The position numbers and the translations under genes are program-made. This document shows, in pieces, positions 53,518 through 64,000 of a stretch of 64,000 nucleotides of DNA; position 1 is the stretch's first letter; every line of letters starts with the position of its first letter. The notes under the pieces were generated by a model. That model searched no databases and was not told the DNA's origin. It saw only the letters and a list, made by a program, of their open reading frames with translations. This DNA is from Rosa chinensis (lineage: Eukaryota > Streptophyta > Magnoliopsida > Rosales > Rosaceae): the NCBI RefSeq assembly GCF_002994745.2, contig NC_037094.1:9262501-9326500 (forward strand), written 5' to 3'.

Positions 53518-54780
53518 CGTGAGAGAAAGAACAATAAAATTCATCTTTCTGTCTCAGAGAAATTTCAATATTCTTGGAAGACTTTCTTTAATTTCTTTTC
53601 TCTCACTACTATCATAATGACTAAACTAGCCTTACTTGCAAACCTCCTCATATGGAACATTCTAGAATCCAAAACGATGCTTGTCCAACAAGAAAAAAAA
53701 TCCAAAACGATCGATGGACTTGCATACCAGTCACAATAATAAGAGGAAAACTTGATCTATTTTGAGCTACTGATCGACAACGCCCTATTAATTGTAAATG
53801 ACGTTTCAATTGAAACAATCAAATCGTTTTTCTCAAATTTATTCCCCAACTCGATCTTATAACTAGCTACTAGCAAACAAAAGCGCACTTTAGTGACAAC
53901 TTCGAATTTAATTCTTTTTGTGTTTAATTTCACTACCATACTCAGGACATTGACACATCATGAAGTGTAAGAGTTGAAATTTATCGGTACAAATTCTTAA
54001 CTATATATATATATATTCAGAAAACATGCTAGAATATGCAATGTGAAAATATTAAAATCACTATTTAGTTACCAATATTTCATTCGATCTGTAAAGGCCA
54101 CAAGATTTTCCAAAGAGTGTTAATAGCAAGTTGTCTTGAATTAGCCTTTCTCTGTGGGTCTGAAGGTACTCAATCTCAGAGCGTAAAATGATTTTCTATA
54201 GTCAAAAACTAGTTATTTTGATGGCCGGGGGGGTAAAATTGTAAATTTATGCGCTGACCGTTTTAATCGGCAAAATTTATCGTTATGAGAGAGGTCACGG
54301 GTTTCAGGTTCTTTTTGTTTCATCCCTCATTCCCTTGTATAGACTTTTTCTCGAACTCTTACAAGAGATCTCTTTAATAACTAATCTTACACTTGTCAAA
54401 TGGCAGCTATTAGTTTAAGCACAGATCGTTTCAAGTAAGCTCATGATTAGGTAAGAAAATCTTTGCTTTGCTTATGATTAATACTATAATTGGGGTCTAG
54501 ATTAAAAAAAAAAAAATTCATGATTAATCATTTAAACAGTTTTGTTTTTGATATTTATTCACCAAGTAATTCAGTTAATTACAGCCAACTCATATCAACG
54601 ATCAATTCAAATGAATATAAGTATGCAGATAGTACTAAATTACGTATTACGCCGATTATCTTTTTTTATATATTAATTTTTAATTTTTTTTTAATTTAGG
54701 CACAGTATATAATTTGTTAACCACAGTCTGTTAGGGAGCTATTGAGCTCGGGCCCACAAAGATATAACTAACCACCGCTC
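53518..54780. other. Intergenic, no gene seen
   Basis: AT-rich DNA up to the promoter of the acidic-protein gene. A stretch at about 54200-54400 hints at an old repeat but shows no clear ends. Confidence 0.4.
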
Positions 54781-54785
54781 CAGTC

Positions 54786-54813
54786 ACACTCTCTCTCTCT
54801 CTCTCTCTCTCCC
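54786..54813. repeat. (CT)n tract in 5' leader
   Basis: A CT run of about 13 units lies about 75 bp before the start codon at 54889. CT-rich leaders near plant transcription start sites are common. Confidence 0.85.
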
Positions 54814-55450
54814 TCAGTCACGCAGTAGTCTTTTGACTCTTTTCTTCTTCCACTCTCTCTTTGCCTTACTCTCAAGAAAGCAAGAGCCATGGCCGACGAC
54901 GGCGCACCTCAGTTCCCGTTCATTCCTGTGTTTCCGACGAAACCCCGTGCTGCGGCCGGAAGAAGAATCCTGCCAACAAGACTTCGCTTCTACTCCCCTC
55001 CAAGAAACGCAAGGCGCTACTCGTGTGACGGCGGGATGGCACGTTACCGGTCGGCGTCACCCTCCGGCGGTCTCCCTCTCAGGCAGAGGCACGATCCTCC
55101 GGCTCTCACCGTGGAAATGCTTGAACTTCTGATCCAAGCTCAGAACAACCAATTGAACCTCCACGACGACCAAGTGAACCAACCCGCGCCGGTTGCCGGA
55201 ATTGAACGCAATGACCCGGACGACCGCGACATGATTCCAGGATACCGCTCCGACTCGTCTGAACATCTTCCACCTCTGGTACCACGTCATCCGACGCCGG
55301 ACCCACTGGTTCCGGAGGACCACATTCCCCACAACGACGACCAGTACGCTGACGACGATCAATATGACGGTGACGAGGCGCAATTTGAAGACGACGTCGT
55401 GGTGGACGAAGAGGATCTTGGCGACGACGGAATGGACGAGGAAGACTACG

Positions 55451-56657
55451 GCGATGACCAATGGCGGATCCAGGATTAGAACCTTGGACGGGCTAGATTT
55501 CTTAAACAAAAAAAAAATATATATATATATTATGGAGAATCTCGACGGTGCGAGAAAATTTTATAAATTTAAAAAAATTGTACATCTAGTCACTTACCCC
55601 TCAAATGCATATCTATACAAAAATAAAAAACAAAATCAACAACAAAATAAACGTGCAATGCAATACAAGAACCTAAACTAACTAAATCTAACTCTACGAG
55701 TTTCACAAGCTTCAAACTCTTTGATCACCGATTCATTGTCAATAGATTCAGCATATTCCTTCTCAATGTGAAGGACCATACAATCACCAAGAAACTCATC
55801 CTCCATCTTGTTTATAAGTTTATTCTTAATGATGTTCATAGCTGAAAATGCCATTTTAGTGGTCGCCGTAGAAACAGGAATAGTCAAAACTAGACAAATC
55901 AATCTATAAAGCATAGGGAAAAATTCTGACTCAATTGCACATTTGCACAGCAAAATGCCATATTTGCTGCAGAAACTCAATTGCACAATTTTAAGTAAAC
56001 CCACTGAGGCACTGACCTGTTTAAGTATTGAAATCAAATAATCCGTTAAACCCACAACAATTGCCCATTTGCACAGCAGAAACTCATATTTGCATTTAAA
56101 CAATTAAACCCACATCACATTTAAGTCGAGTGAACTGCAGAAGTGCAGAACCCAGAAATTTCATAACCAAGAAGACGGAGAGAAATTACAGCTGCATACT
56201 AGATTTCCAGACCAAGAGACAACCTTCATTCTTCAATCCATGAAATCATCAATCCAATACAACCTACGAAATTGAATTTCACATCAATCCTTAACCCTAG
56301 AAATTGCCCCAAATTGGATTGATTCAATTAAACAAAATCTTACATTCAATTAAACGAAATTGATGTCTTGATCTCTGAGACTTGAAGTGGAGAAGCCGAG
56401 CTCTGCCAGAGTTTAGAGGAGGAGGACTGGAGGAGGTGACGAACTGGAGAAGGAATCGAATATGAACTGGAGAGGTCGACTGAACTGGACGACTGGAGTT
56501 GGGAGTGGGTTTAGGACGGAACGGGCTTGAGCTGGACCATACCTAATTAAAAAAAAAAAAAAACCAAGTATACATCTAATTTTTTTTTTAGGCCCAAAAT
56601 TTTCGGACGGGCTGGAGCTCGCCCAAGTCAGTATGTAGATCCGCCACTGGCGATGAC
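55451..56657 (-). mobile_element. hAT element inserted in coding exon
   Basis: The element (55459-56649, 1,191 bp) starts caatggcggatccagg and ends gtagatccgccactg, an inverted pair of the CAGTGGCGGATC type common in plant hAT elements. It is flanked by the 8-bp duplication gcgatgac (55451-55458 and 56650-56657). On the minus strand a 141-codon frame (56103-55678) keeps the hAT C-terminal dimerisation part, with AFSAMNIIKNKLINKMEDEF and GDCMVLHIEKEYAESIDNES. The catalytic region is missing, so the copy is non-autonomous. Confidence 0.93.
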
Positions 56658-57119
56658 CCGCGCGACATTGACTGGTAACAAACCCTAAACCCGACCCGCC
56701 CCGCCGGCCACCGTACTAATTAATCCAGTTCTTTTAGCTAGTACAAGTTAGGTACGCGCGTGGCATTAGTATACAGTACTATTAGATCCGTATGCCAAAA
56801 CCTGTCCTGTCCTTTCTTGTGGGAATGTGGGATCATCGATTTGATACTAGGCGAAGATCTTCTATTTTTGATCTCGGTTTGTGATTATCTGGTTAAAACG
56901 TTGAAAAGAATAGAAGCAACATGTAACATGTTATAGATTAATCATTAGTTCCAAACACTAGCATTTTGAATTATGTGAATCTTGATCGATCCAAAAGAAA
57001 GAACCTATAATTAATCTTTAGTACGTTTCTAAGAATTAATGCATTAGAGCCTGAAACTTCAGTTAGAAAACCAGACTTAATTATAAGACGTAGTTTTTAC
57101 AGATCGAAACCCATATATA

Positions 57120-57141
57120 TATATATATATATATATATATG
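57120..57141. repeat. (TA)n microsatellite
   Basis: An (AT)n run lies in the predicted intron of the acidic-protein gene. Confidence 0.85.
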
Positions 57142-57496
57142 GAAATAACGAGCAATTGATCGAGCATGCATTTTTCTGTTCATGGGCTTGTTTGAATAAC
57201 CTATATAGTATTATTTGTATTCATTGGTTTTTAGCAAATTATGCATTAATTGAATGTATAGGCTATTTCATATTTGACGTGTGATGCTACTATTTCTATG
57301 ATGATTGATGAGTATGTGGATAGATAGTCTCATATAGAGATTGAATTGGAATCGATCGGAAATGAGAATTGTTTTTGATGATTCTGCTTCTTTCAGGGTG
57401 GCTAACCTAGGGGACGGTGATGAAGAGAAGAAGGAAGACCATATAATGGATCCAGCTGATGTGGTCGAGGAGCCTTATGAAGATGAAAATGGTTGA

Positions 57497-58677
57497 TGAT
57501 GATGAGATGGAAACTGACGAGGAAGAGTTTACTTACTCGCAGGATCCAGATTACCACCCATGAACGTATATGGTACGTACGTCATTCCCTGAATTCTCTC
57601 TTGAATAAGTACACTGCTAGCTTCTTGTCAATGTCCCAGAATTTGTATGCTGCTGTTTGTGATTCCTCATTGAATTGATTTTTTTTTTCTTATGTAATTG
57701 TGACAGAAAAGCAATGCGTCAAGGCTGTCCACTTTCACTGAGCTTTGCTGCAAACAAAGGATGACTCAAGATAGATATCATAAATCCAAAGATAACAAGT
57801 GTGATTGTTACTCCTTGAGCACTTGCTAGTACTCTTTCATGGATAAAGTGTCTAATTCTTTTCAGAAATTACTTTGGTTTAAGAATGAATGTTCAATATG
57901 GTATGTGTAAGACATTTTTTTGTACCTTAATTTTCTAATAGCTTAAACTTTTGTTAAGAAAATTAGCATAATATACATTCTTGGTCTATTTTGTAATAAC
58001 TCAGAATCTTGGAGAACAAGGCTGAAGGCTTTCATAATCTTCTTAATACGTAATTGCACAGCTTTGGGTTATGATCGAATTTGCTTGCCCTGTTGAGGTT
58101 GGCTGATCCCAGTTGCTTGGAAGGAAGGCCGACTCATCTTGAACTTGAATTTGGTTTTGGTTTTCTTCCTTGGAATTTTTCTAATTTTTTTTCTTCAGTT
58201 GAGGAAAGAATTTACAACTTATAAATTGTTTTTGCTGAGAGAGATCGACTGCACTACGATTATTATTATTATTTTTCTTGCATGCAGTTTAATCTATGGG
58301 CTCCTATTAGCTTATACCTTTTAAAACCCAAGTACCCAACCCATGGAAACCACTAGCAATTAAGAAACAACCCCTCATATCTGAGATGATCTCCTTCTCC
58401 ATTTTACTTTAATTAGTTACTTGATCTCCTCTTTCCTTTTCTACTGTCTTCAAGCCAGTAAAAAATTCAAGAGAGAAGTACCGTTTTTAGAAGAAAATCA
58501 ATTCTCTGAATCTTGGAAAATGTATGTAGAAATTGGCTATTAAAGTCAACAAAGAGAAGATAAAGATGACTGAGAGAGGGAGATCGTGAACATTTTCAGA
58601 TTTTGAATTATACACGTACAATATTTGAACAGGGGTTGTCAAATATATGTTCCGCCTTGTTGCGCTCAGCTTAGTTA
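57497..58677. other. 3' region between convergent genes
   Basis: The first part probably holds the 3' UTR of the acidic-protein gene, including a further GT...AG pair (donor at about 57572, acceptor at about 57706). The second reading frame (DDEMETDEEEFTYSQDPDYH, 57500-57561) is also acidic and lies one base out of frame with the upstream exon, which suggests a small frameshift near the stop. No other gene is seen. Confidence 0.45.
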
Positions 58678-61600
58678 TCACAGACACAAAGCCTCAAGCT
58701 TCTTCATTAATCGGTAGGTTTCCCCATTCAATTTCAACCTCCTAACAATGCAAGCGGGATCTTCATCTTTAATGAAGCAGCACTCGACAATTGACCTGAA
58801 CTGCCTTAATCCTGCACCTGAAGTTCCCACTGCAACAACACTGGATTCCTAGTCATGTTCAAACAAATGAAAGTCATTACATTCTTAAATCTCTCATTTG
58901 CCAAACCATTAACCAATAAGAATATTAAAAAAGGAACAGTAATCCTTACATTAATGTAAATCTCACACTTTGACAGGCGTGCCAGTGTCTGCATCCAGTT
59001 AATATTGTTAGCAGAAAAGGAATTACACACACAAGTATTCAATAGAATGTGTAGCTATATAAATGTGCCCAAGTATTTTACTTTCTTTTGAAAGGGACGA
59101 TCAGTAAAGCATAATTTAGATAACTTTGTGCACCTGCAAGTAGCACTTGAATCGGTCCTTGTTTTTAACAAATCGCTCCTGCACAAAGTAGAATATATAG
59201 TTTAGAAAAAGTGAGCTTTTCCCCAACTCCTGCAGATTTACAAAACTATCAAGAGTCTGACTCTTAATGGAGTAGCTATGTAGTAAAAAAACTAAATTAA
59301 CTCACATATTCCACTAATCATCCCAATATTAATAACTCTAAACCTTTCAAATGTCAAACAAAAGCTTTAACCACCAGATTAAACAAAATACTATACTCAA
59401 ATATCCTGCACCTTAATTACAAACAAGTGCTTCCAAAATAGTAAGATTTCAACTTTGTTTAGAGAAAACTTAAAAAAGAAAATGCCCCACCTTCTTGATT
59501 CCATATTTAGAGCAAAGTCCACCTTCTTGAAACCCAGTCTTGATGACTTCATGTTGCAGGCGGCTGTGCAGGATTTCTATTGCCTGATATGAACATATTT
59601 TGTCCTCAAATGATAAAATTGATACAAAGGAGCTCATAGTTTCCAAGTAAAGTTTGACTATAGGTAAACGAACTGAATTTTATGTAGATGTAAATATTTC
59701 TGACATAACATACATATGTGATTGCTATTGATCAGCCATGCTCAATGTTACTTACATGTTGCGATATAAGTATAAAAATCACATTGCAATGAAAAATAGG
59801 TACCTTACCTACAGCTTAGAACGTACTTCAATTCATCTAAACTTACAGAGTTACAGAGGATAGCTAATTTTCTTTTGTTTTCTTTTTTTGACGACATTGT
59901 TCTATGGACAAATAGTGACTAAATTACATGCCAACAGGGTGCTATTTTCAGACATGTCTAGACCCCAAGCCACAGGGACCAATTCTAATTTTTAGCCAAA
60001 TTAATACAGAGGTTTGTCATTTATACCTTAGATGCCGGAATACTAGTTCTTGCCAGAAGCTCAACAAGAATGACAGCCTTGTCCATAACATCAGGATCCT
60101 TGGTTCTTCTGGTAGTTGAAAGTGTCATGGAACGCTCAGCCTGACCATAATTTGAAAAACAAGAACTTCATGTGTGCATCAAATCAGACATATTTGAAAT
60201 CATTAACAGATCAATATTTTATTTTTACAAACACACTCAAGAGTTTCCGCAAAAAAAATGGGCATCATGGGTTAATGGCATACCATATTCAGAGTGCATG
60301 AAATGCCATACTCTTCTAAAAATGATTGCAAAAATGGCAAAGCTTCTTGCACCACTTTTTCTGCACAAAATAAAGCAAATATTCGGTGTGAATGCTTGTT
60401 TTTATAAAAACAGTGAGACAGATCGGAAATATTCCCTTCACTACAATGCATATGTATAAATGATTCAAGATTAATGTCAAGCACACATATACAAAATATT
60501 AACATGTAGCACCGATGTGAACATGAATAGTCACCATTACCATTACCGTTACCCTCTTCTTTCTCATGTGATATCTATGATAACTGATCAGAATGTAATA
60601 CTACTTAATTGGTTGACATGAACCAAATACTGGATGGATAGTTATGACCATAATCATAAGCCATTAATAAGAGTGTTTTGCCTTCCGCATGATAACTAAA
60701 ACTTCAGAGAACTAAAGGAAGTCTTCAATTTCCTTAAACTACGAGAAAAATGTACCTCGGCCTATATAGCAGGTCATAGAGAAAGAGGTTACTTCAAGCA
60801 TGCCATACAGATCCAAGGAAGGGCCAGAGTTCTCCATTCTCAAGTAATCGACATTTGGGTGTTGAAGATTTTCCACTCCTTGTCTCCTCCTCAAGACAGT
60901 TTTAACCTCACTGATAGTTGTTGCAGGATCCGCATTGTTAACAATGCAGCCTACGACAAGCTTCCTGATTGCCATTAAAGCTAGAGGGTCTCCCACTGCA
61001 GCAACAGTGTCTTCCTACTCATTTTACAGAGCAAATTATAAAAATTCATAATTAGACTGAAGACAAGAAAAAAAACTGTGCAACATATGCATAAGAATCA
61101 CAAGGAACAATAACACTTACATTAAGAAAAAGATAACAAAATGTCAGTGCTCCAAGTGCCTGCATTGAAAAAAAAAAAAATTAAACACTAAACATCAAAG
61201 TACCAATCAAATGCTATACATACTATTTCTCTTTTCTTTTTCTTTATTCCTTGAGTAGGAACATCAGCAAAACATTAATGTACCTCTAGGGAGCAGGCAA
61301 GACATTCCCGTTGTTTAACAAATTGATCCTGCAAACAATAAGTAGATCAGAAAAGGCAAGGCGGAAAAGTGGCTTTTGCGTATCTGCAGCAGTATGAGGC
61401 TTTGGGTCTGACTACCTCATGGAATAGCTAGGCAGAGGCCTGATTAAGGCTACTAGTAATCACGCCACTCTCCTCACAAATATTAAATCCTGTTTCACTA
61501 AACCCTAATGAACTCTAGACCTTTATAATATCAAAAAAAGCTCTAAGCCTTTCAGCAACACGCCACAGAATTACAATGCAATAATAAAAAGGTGCAGTAT

Positions 61601-62809
61601 CACAATTACATAGAATAAGCCTAAATGATAAGAACTAAACGTGTTTGAGATTTTTGTTGTTGAAAGAAAACACTGAGAGACACCTGCTCCTAAAAGCAAA
61701 TGGGTGGAAGTTTATGTAGTACCGACCTTCTTGATCCCATATATGGAGCAAAGCCCACCTTGTTGATTCCCAGTTTTGATGAGGATATGTTTCCGATCAC
61801 CATTTAGTATTTCTATTGCCTGAAATCAACATGTTGTGCAATCAAATCAGAAAACGAATACAAAACAGCTCAAAGACAAAGTCAGTTTCATTGAAAAGAA
61901 GTACTAGAAGCTCTTTAGTAAAAAGAAAGCAGCATATCATAATATCATTATCTCAACTATATATAGGTAGATACACAGTAACTGAGCACTTAATGAAGAT
62001 GTGAATATTCTTCAGTAATAAACCTAAATGAATATGCGATTACTATTAATATGAAGCATATATTTTCCACATGTTGTTGCCTTAAGCTAAAGAATTACAT
62101 TGAAAGAAAGGACATAAATGCCTTATAATACATATGCCTTGGCAATTACAACGAATCATTTGGATTTAAAAGAATAGCTCATTAGTCATTAGTCATTAGA
62201 AAAAGATGACAACAAAAGGGATCTCCGTTTGTACCAGATATGGTGGAACATGAGTTGTTGCCAAAAGTTCAACGATGCGTGTAGCCTTATCAAAAGAATT
62301 CCGGCCCTTAGTCCTTCCGGTTGTTGAGACTATCACGGAACGCTCAGCCTGACCAGTGACCACAATTTGACATATAACAATTACATATGATCATCAACTC
62401 ATACAGAATAGAGTGTTTACAAAGATCAATAATTCCTATCTTTACAAACTCGACATAAAGAGTTGTCATAAGCAACATTTATAATGCCATACCAGATTCA
62501 GTGCACATGAAACGCCAAACTCTTCGAAAGACGATTCCAGCATCGGCCAAGCATCTTGCAACTTCTTTTCTACACAAAACAACGCAAAGGCTCATATATT
62601 GGAGTATTACTCTCTTAATTAATACCAGTAACAATTTTAGAATCACTGAATTTCTTATAATGGAGCAATTCTGAAATGCATTGTAATTCTAAAGTAGCGA
62701 ATAGCAAAGAGAATAAGAGCAATAGAGGAAGTAAGGTACCTCGTTTTTCATGGAATAGGGCAGAGAAAGAGGTCTCGTTGCAGGAAGGGGCCGACTGGTC
62801 GATCTGCAT
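58678..62809 (-). CDS. Two-module KRR1-like protein
   Basis: Thirteen minus-strand exons: 62809-62740, 62569-62493, 62348-62235, 61819-61727, 61328-61284, 61159-61121, 61014-60756, 60360-60284, 60140-60027, 59583-59491, 59178-59134, 58988-58950 and 58848-58678. They join in phase to 411 residues. KRR1 is a KH-type RNA-binding factor of the small-subunit processome in the nucleolus. Module 1 (about 24-210) has DAWPMLESSFEEFGVSCALN, AERSVIVSTTGRTKG and NEDTVAAVGDPLALMAIRKL; module 2 (about 225-411) has FLEEYGISCTLNMAERSMTL, STTRRTKDPDVMDKA and ESSVVAVGTSGAGL. Five exons have the same lengths in both modules (77, 114, 93, 45, 39). The VGPNSST-type loop of true KRR1 is missing and there is no Lys-rich tail, so normal KRR1 function is doubtful. 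Confidence 0.85.
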
Positions 62810-63700
62810 GTGCTCAACGACTCCGTTTTCTCTCTTCTCCGTCGTCGCAGACTCGGAACGTACTGTTGATTATTATGAAATCGGGAAGATGATCAATAAG
62901 GAGGAGGCGGCCATCGTTTGGGCTCTTTTAATTCCTAGTCCGTTTTTAATTAGGAAAATGAGTTAATGATGCTTCTTCTAATCATTTTTTTTTTCCGGTT
63001 GAAACTGAGAATAATATATTACTTGGGAGAATAGAATTAACATTAAGCCACGCAGGACTATTACATATCCAAACATGAAAGTCAGGGATTATTCACTTTT
63101 GTTTATCTACTCAAATAATTTTATTATTCAATCATTTTTAGTCGCATTTGATTCTTAATCTAATAGTGGAGAGTATTATGCAAATAAACTCATTCCAACT
63201 ATTCAAATTAAATCTAATCTTATCCATTTATGTATAAGTCTCGAAGGTTTAATATAAGGGTGATGTTGTGATCCTCAGATCCTCTATGTATTTTCATTTT
63301 GGAGTATGAAAAACTTTTTATTTTATTACAACATGCTTGTCTTATAGATAGTATTGAAAATGACTTTTCTATATTTTTCAATTCGTGGGGTGAAAAATTG
63401 GGCTACATATCCTAAACCCTGAACCTTTGCTCCCTATATATGTTCATCAGTACATTACAAGCACGGTGCTGCAATGCACCATTAGAGCATTTCCCATGCG
63501 CCGGGCCTTATTTTGGGTCTAGAAAGCCTTTGGGTTCCTCTTGACAAAGTCAGTATATTACAATCACAGTTGTGGATTAGTGGCCGGTGTGATCCAAAGA
63601 TTTCAGCTTTCTCGTGTAAAGAAAAATCCACTACACAAATTTGTACCCAAAAAAGGAAATGAAGAAGAAGCTAGTAACCTAAATATGCGACAGCTACTTT
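62810..63700. other. Promoter side of KRR1-like gene and intergenic
   Basis: A short leader and promoter, then AT-rich DNA. No gene is seen before the third KRR1-like remnant. Confidence 0.45.
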
Positions 63701-64000
63701 TATAAGAACATCAATTCTCTGAATTACATCACAAAAGAGAAATCAAAATGGGTTTTTGAATCCCTTCATAGCTCGATCCCCATCAAAGTCAACATAACGA
63801 GACGGTAGAGAGGCAGGGAAGATTGTGTATATGACTTTTCAGATGTTAAGGATATTGCACGAAGTCTATACATTCACAAACACAAAGCCTCAAGCTAGAT
63901 TCATCAACCGGTAAGTTTTTTTACGATCCATTCGTACCTTAGATGCCGGAACACTAGTTCTTGCATGCCAACATTTCAAGAAAATTCCCTGCTATAGATA
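63700..64000 (-). pseudogene. Remnant of a third KRR1-like copy
   Basis: On the minus strand, an exon end matching exon 9 of the neighbouring gene (RTSVPASK, then gtacgaatgg) is joined directly to a version of that gene's last codons (cttaccggttgatgaa, then cttgaggctttgtgt). Four introns and three exons that should lie between them are missing. The 3' UTR phrase atcaattctctgaat also recurs (63709 and 58496). This looks like an internally deleted copy; it runs off the window, so the upstream part is unseen. Confidence 0.7.

Larger units (their letters stand above)
54889..57496 (+). pseudogene. Unrecognised acidic-protein gene split by hAT element
   Basis: The ATG at 54889 has good context (gccATGGcc). 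The frame runs to a stop at 55479 and today encodes 196 residues: an Arg-rich start (PRAAAGRRILPTRLRFY), then a Pro- and Asp/Glu-rich C-terminal half (DDDQYDGDEAQFEDDVVVDE). I do not recognise the family. The last six codons come from an inserted hAT element (55459-56649). Without it the exon would continue at 56658 through 17 more bases to a GT donor at 56675. It would then splice in phase to an acceptor at 57396 and a second exon 57397-57496 ending EEPYEDENG. The ancestral gene would have had 228 residues. The present product may be a shortened working protein or a dead allele. Confidence 0.65.

Noticed and set aside
57493..57678. 61-codon frame starting MMMMRW
   Set aside because: It crosses a likely splice donor and its protein is not acidic like the host gene; the neighbouring frame explains the sequence better.

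Overview
This is nuclear DNA of a flowering plant. Genes are split by GT-AG introns with T-rich 3' ends, intergenic DNA is AT-rich, two nuclear-type tRNA genes are present, and the interspersed repeats are typical of angiosperms (LINE 3' ends, a tRNA-derived SINE, hAT elements, a Tat-lineage Gypsy element). The gene content indicates a eudicot. A rosid, perhaps Rosaceae, is only a guess.

Region 1 (1-24 kb) is a gene-rich block. In order: a DUF1499 thylakoid lumen protein (+), a nodulin-like MFS transporter (+), a J-domain/DUF3444 protein (+), an NF-YC transcription factor subunit (+), SEC61 gamma (+), a DUF579 methyltransferase-like protein (+) and a TITAN-LIKE/CENATAC zinc-finger protein (-). 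From memory, four of these correspond to the adjacent Arabidopsis genes At4g24930, At4g24920, At4g24910 and At4g24900, while SEC61 gamma, NF-YC and the nodulin-like transporter also recur together near At5g50460-50520. The block therefore looks like an ancestral segment that was split between two duplicated segments in Arabidopsis.

Region 2 (24-35 kb) is mostly repeats: a fold-back element, two roughly 1-kb poly(A)-ended retroelements, a LINE 3' end and a SINE, several with clear target-site duplications. It also holds a single-exon gene for a protein like the C-terminal half of SHOOT GRAVITROPISM 5 but without zinc fingers, and a tRNA-Leu gene. Region 3 (35-40 kb) has a nine-exon dCMP deaminase gene with three E2F-like sites just upstream, a tRNA-Ala gene and a 627-bp hAT-type MITE.

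Region 4 (40,304-52,213) is a complete, very young Tat-lineage Gypsy retrotransposon of 11.9 kb. It has 517-bp LTRs in which I see no difference, a CTTAC target duplication and an uninterrupted 1,905-residue Gag-Pol with two RNase H domains. Between pol and the 3' LTR lies an antisense gene with its own TATA box, a predicted 5'UTR intron and two coding introns, giving an 844-residue coiled-coil protein. Directly upstream of that antisense promoter is an array of about twelve 59-bp repeats. This antisense unit is the most interesting structure in the window.

Region 5 (52-64 kb) has a 1-kb terminal-inverted-repeat element, an acidic-protein gene whose first exon is split by an hAT element with an 8-bp duplication, and a 13-exon minus-strand gene made of two tandem KRR1-like modules with matching exon sizes. 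A remnant of a third copy lies at the right edge.
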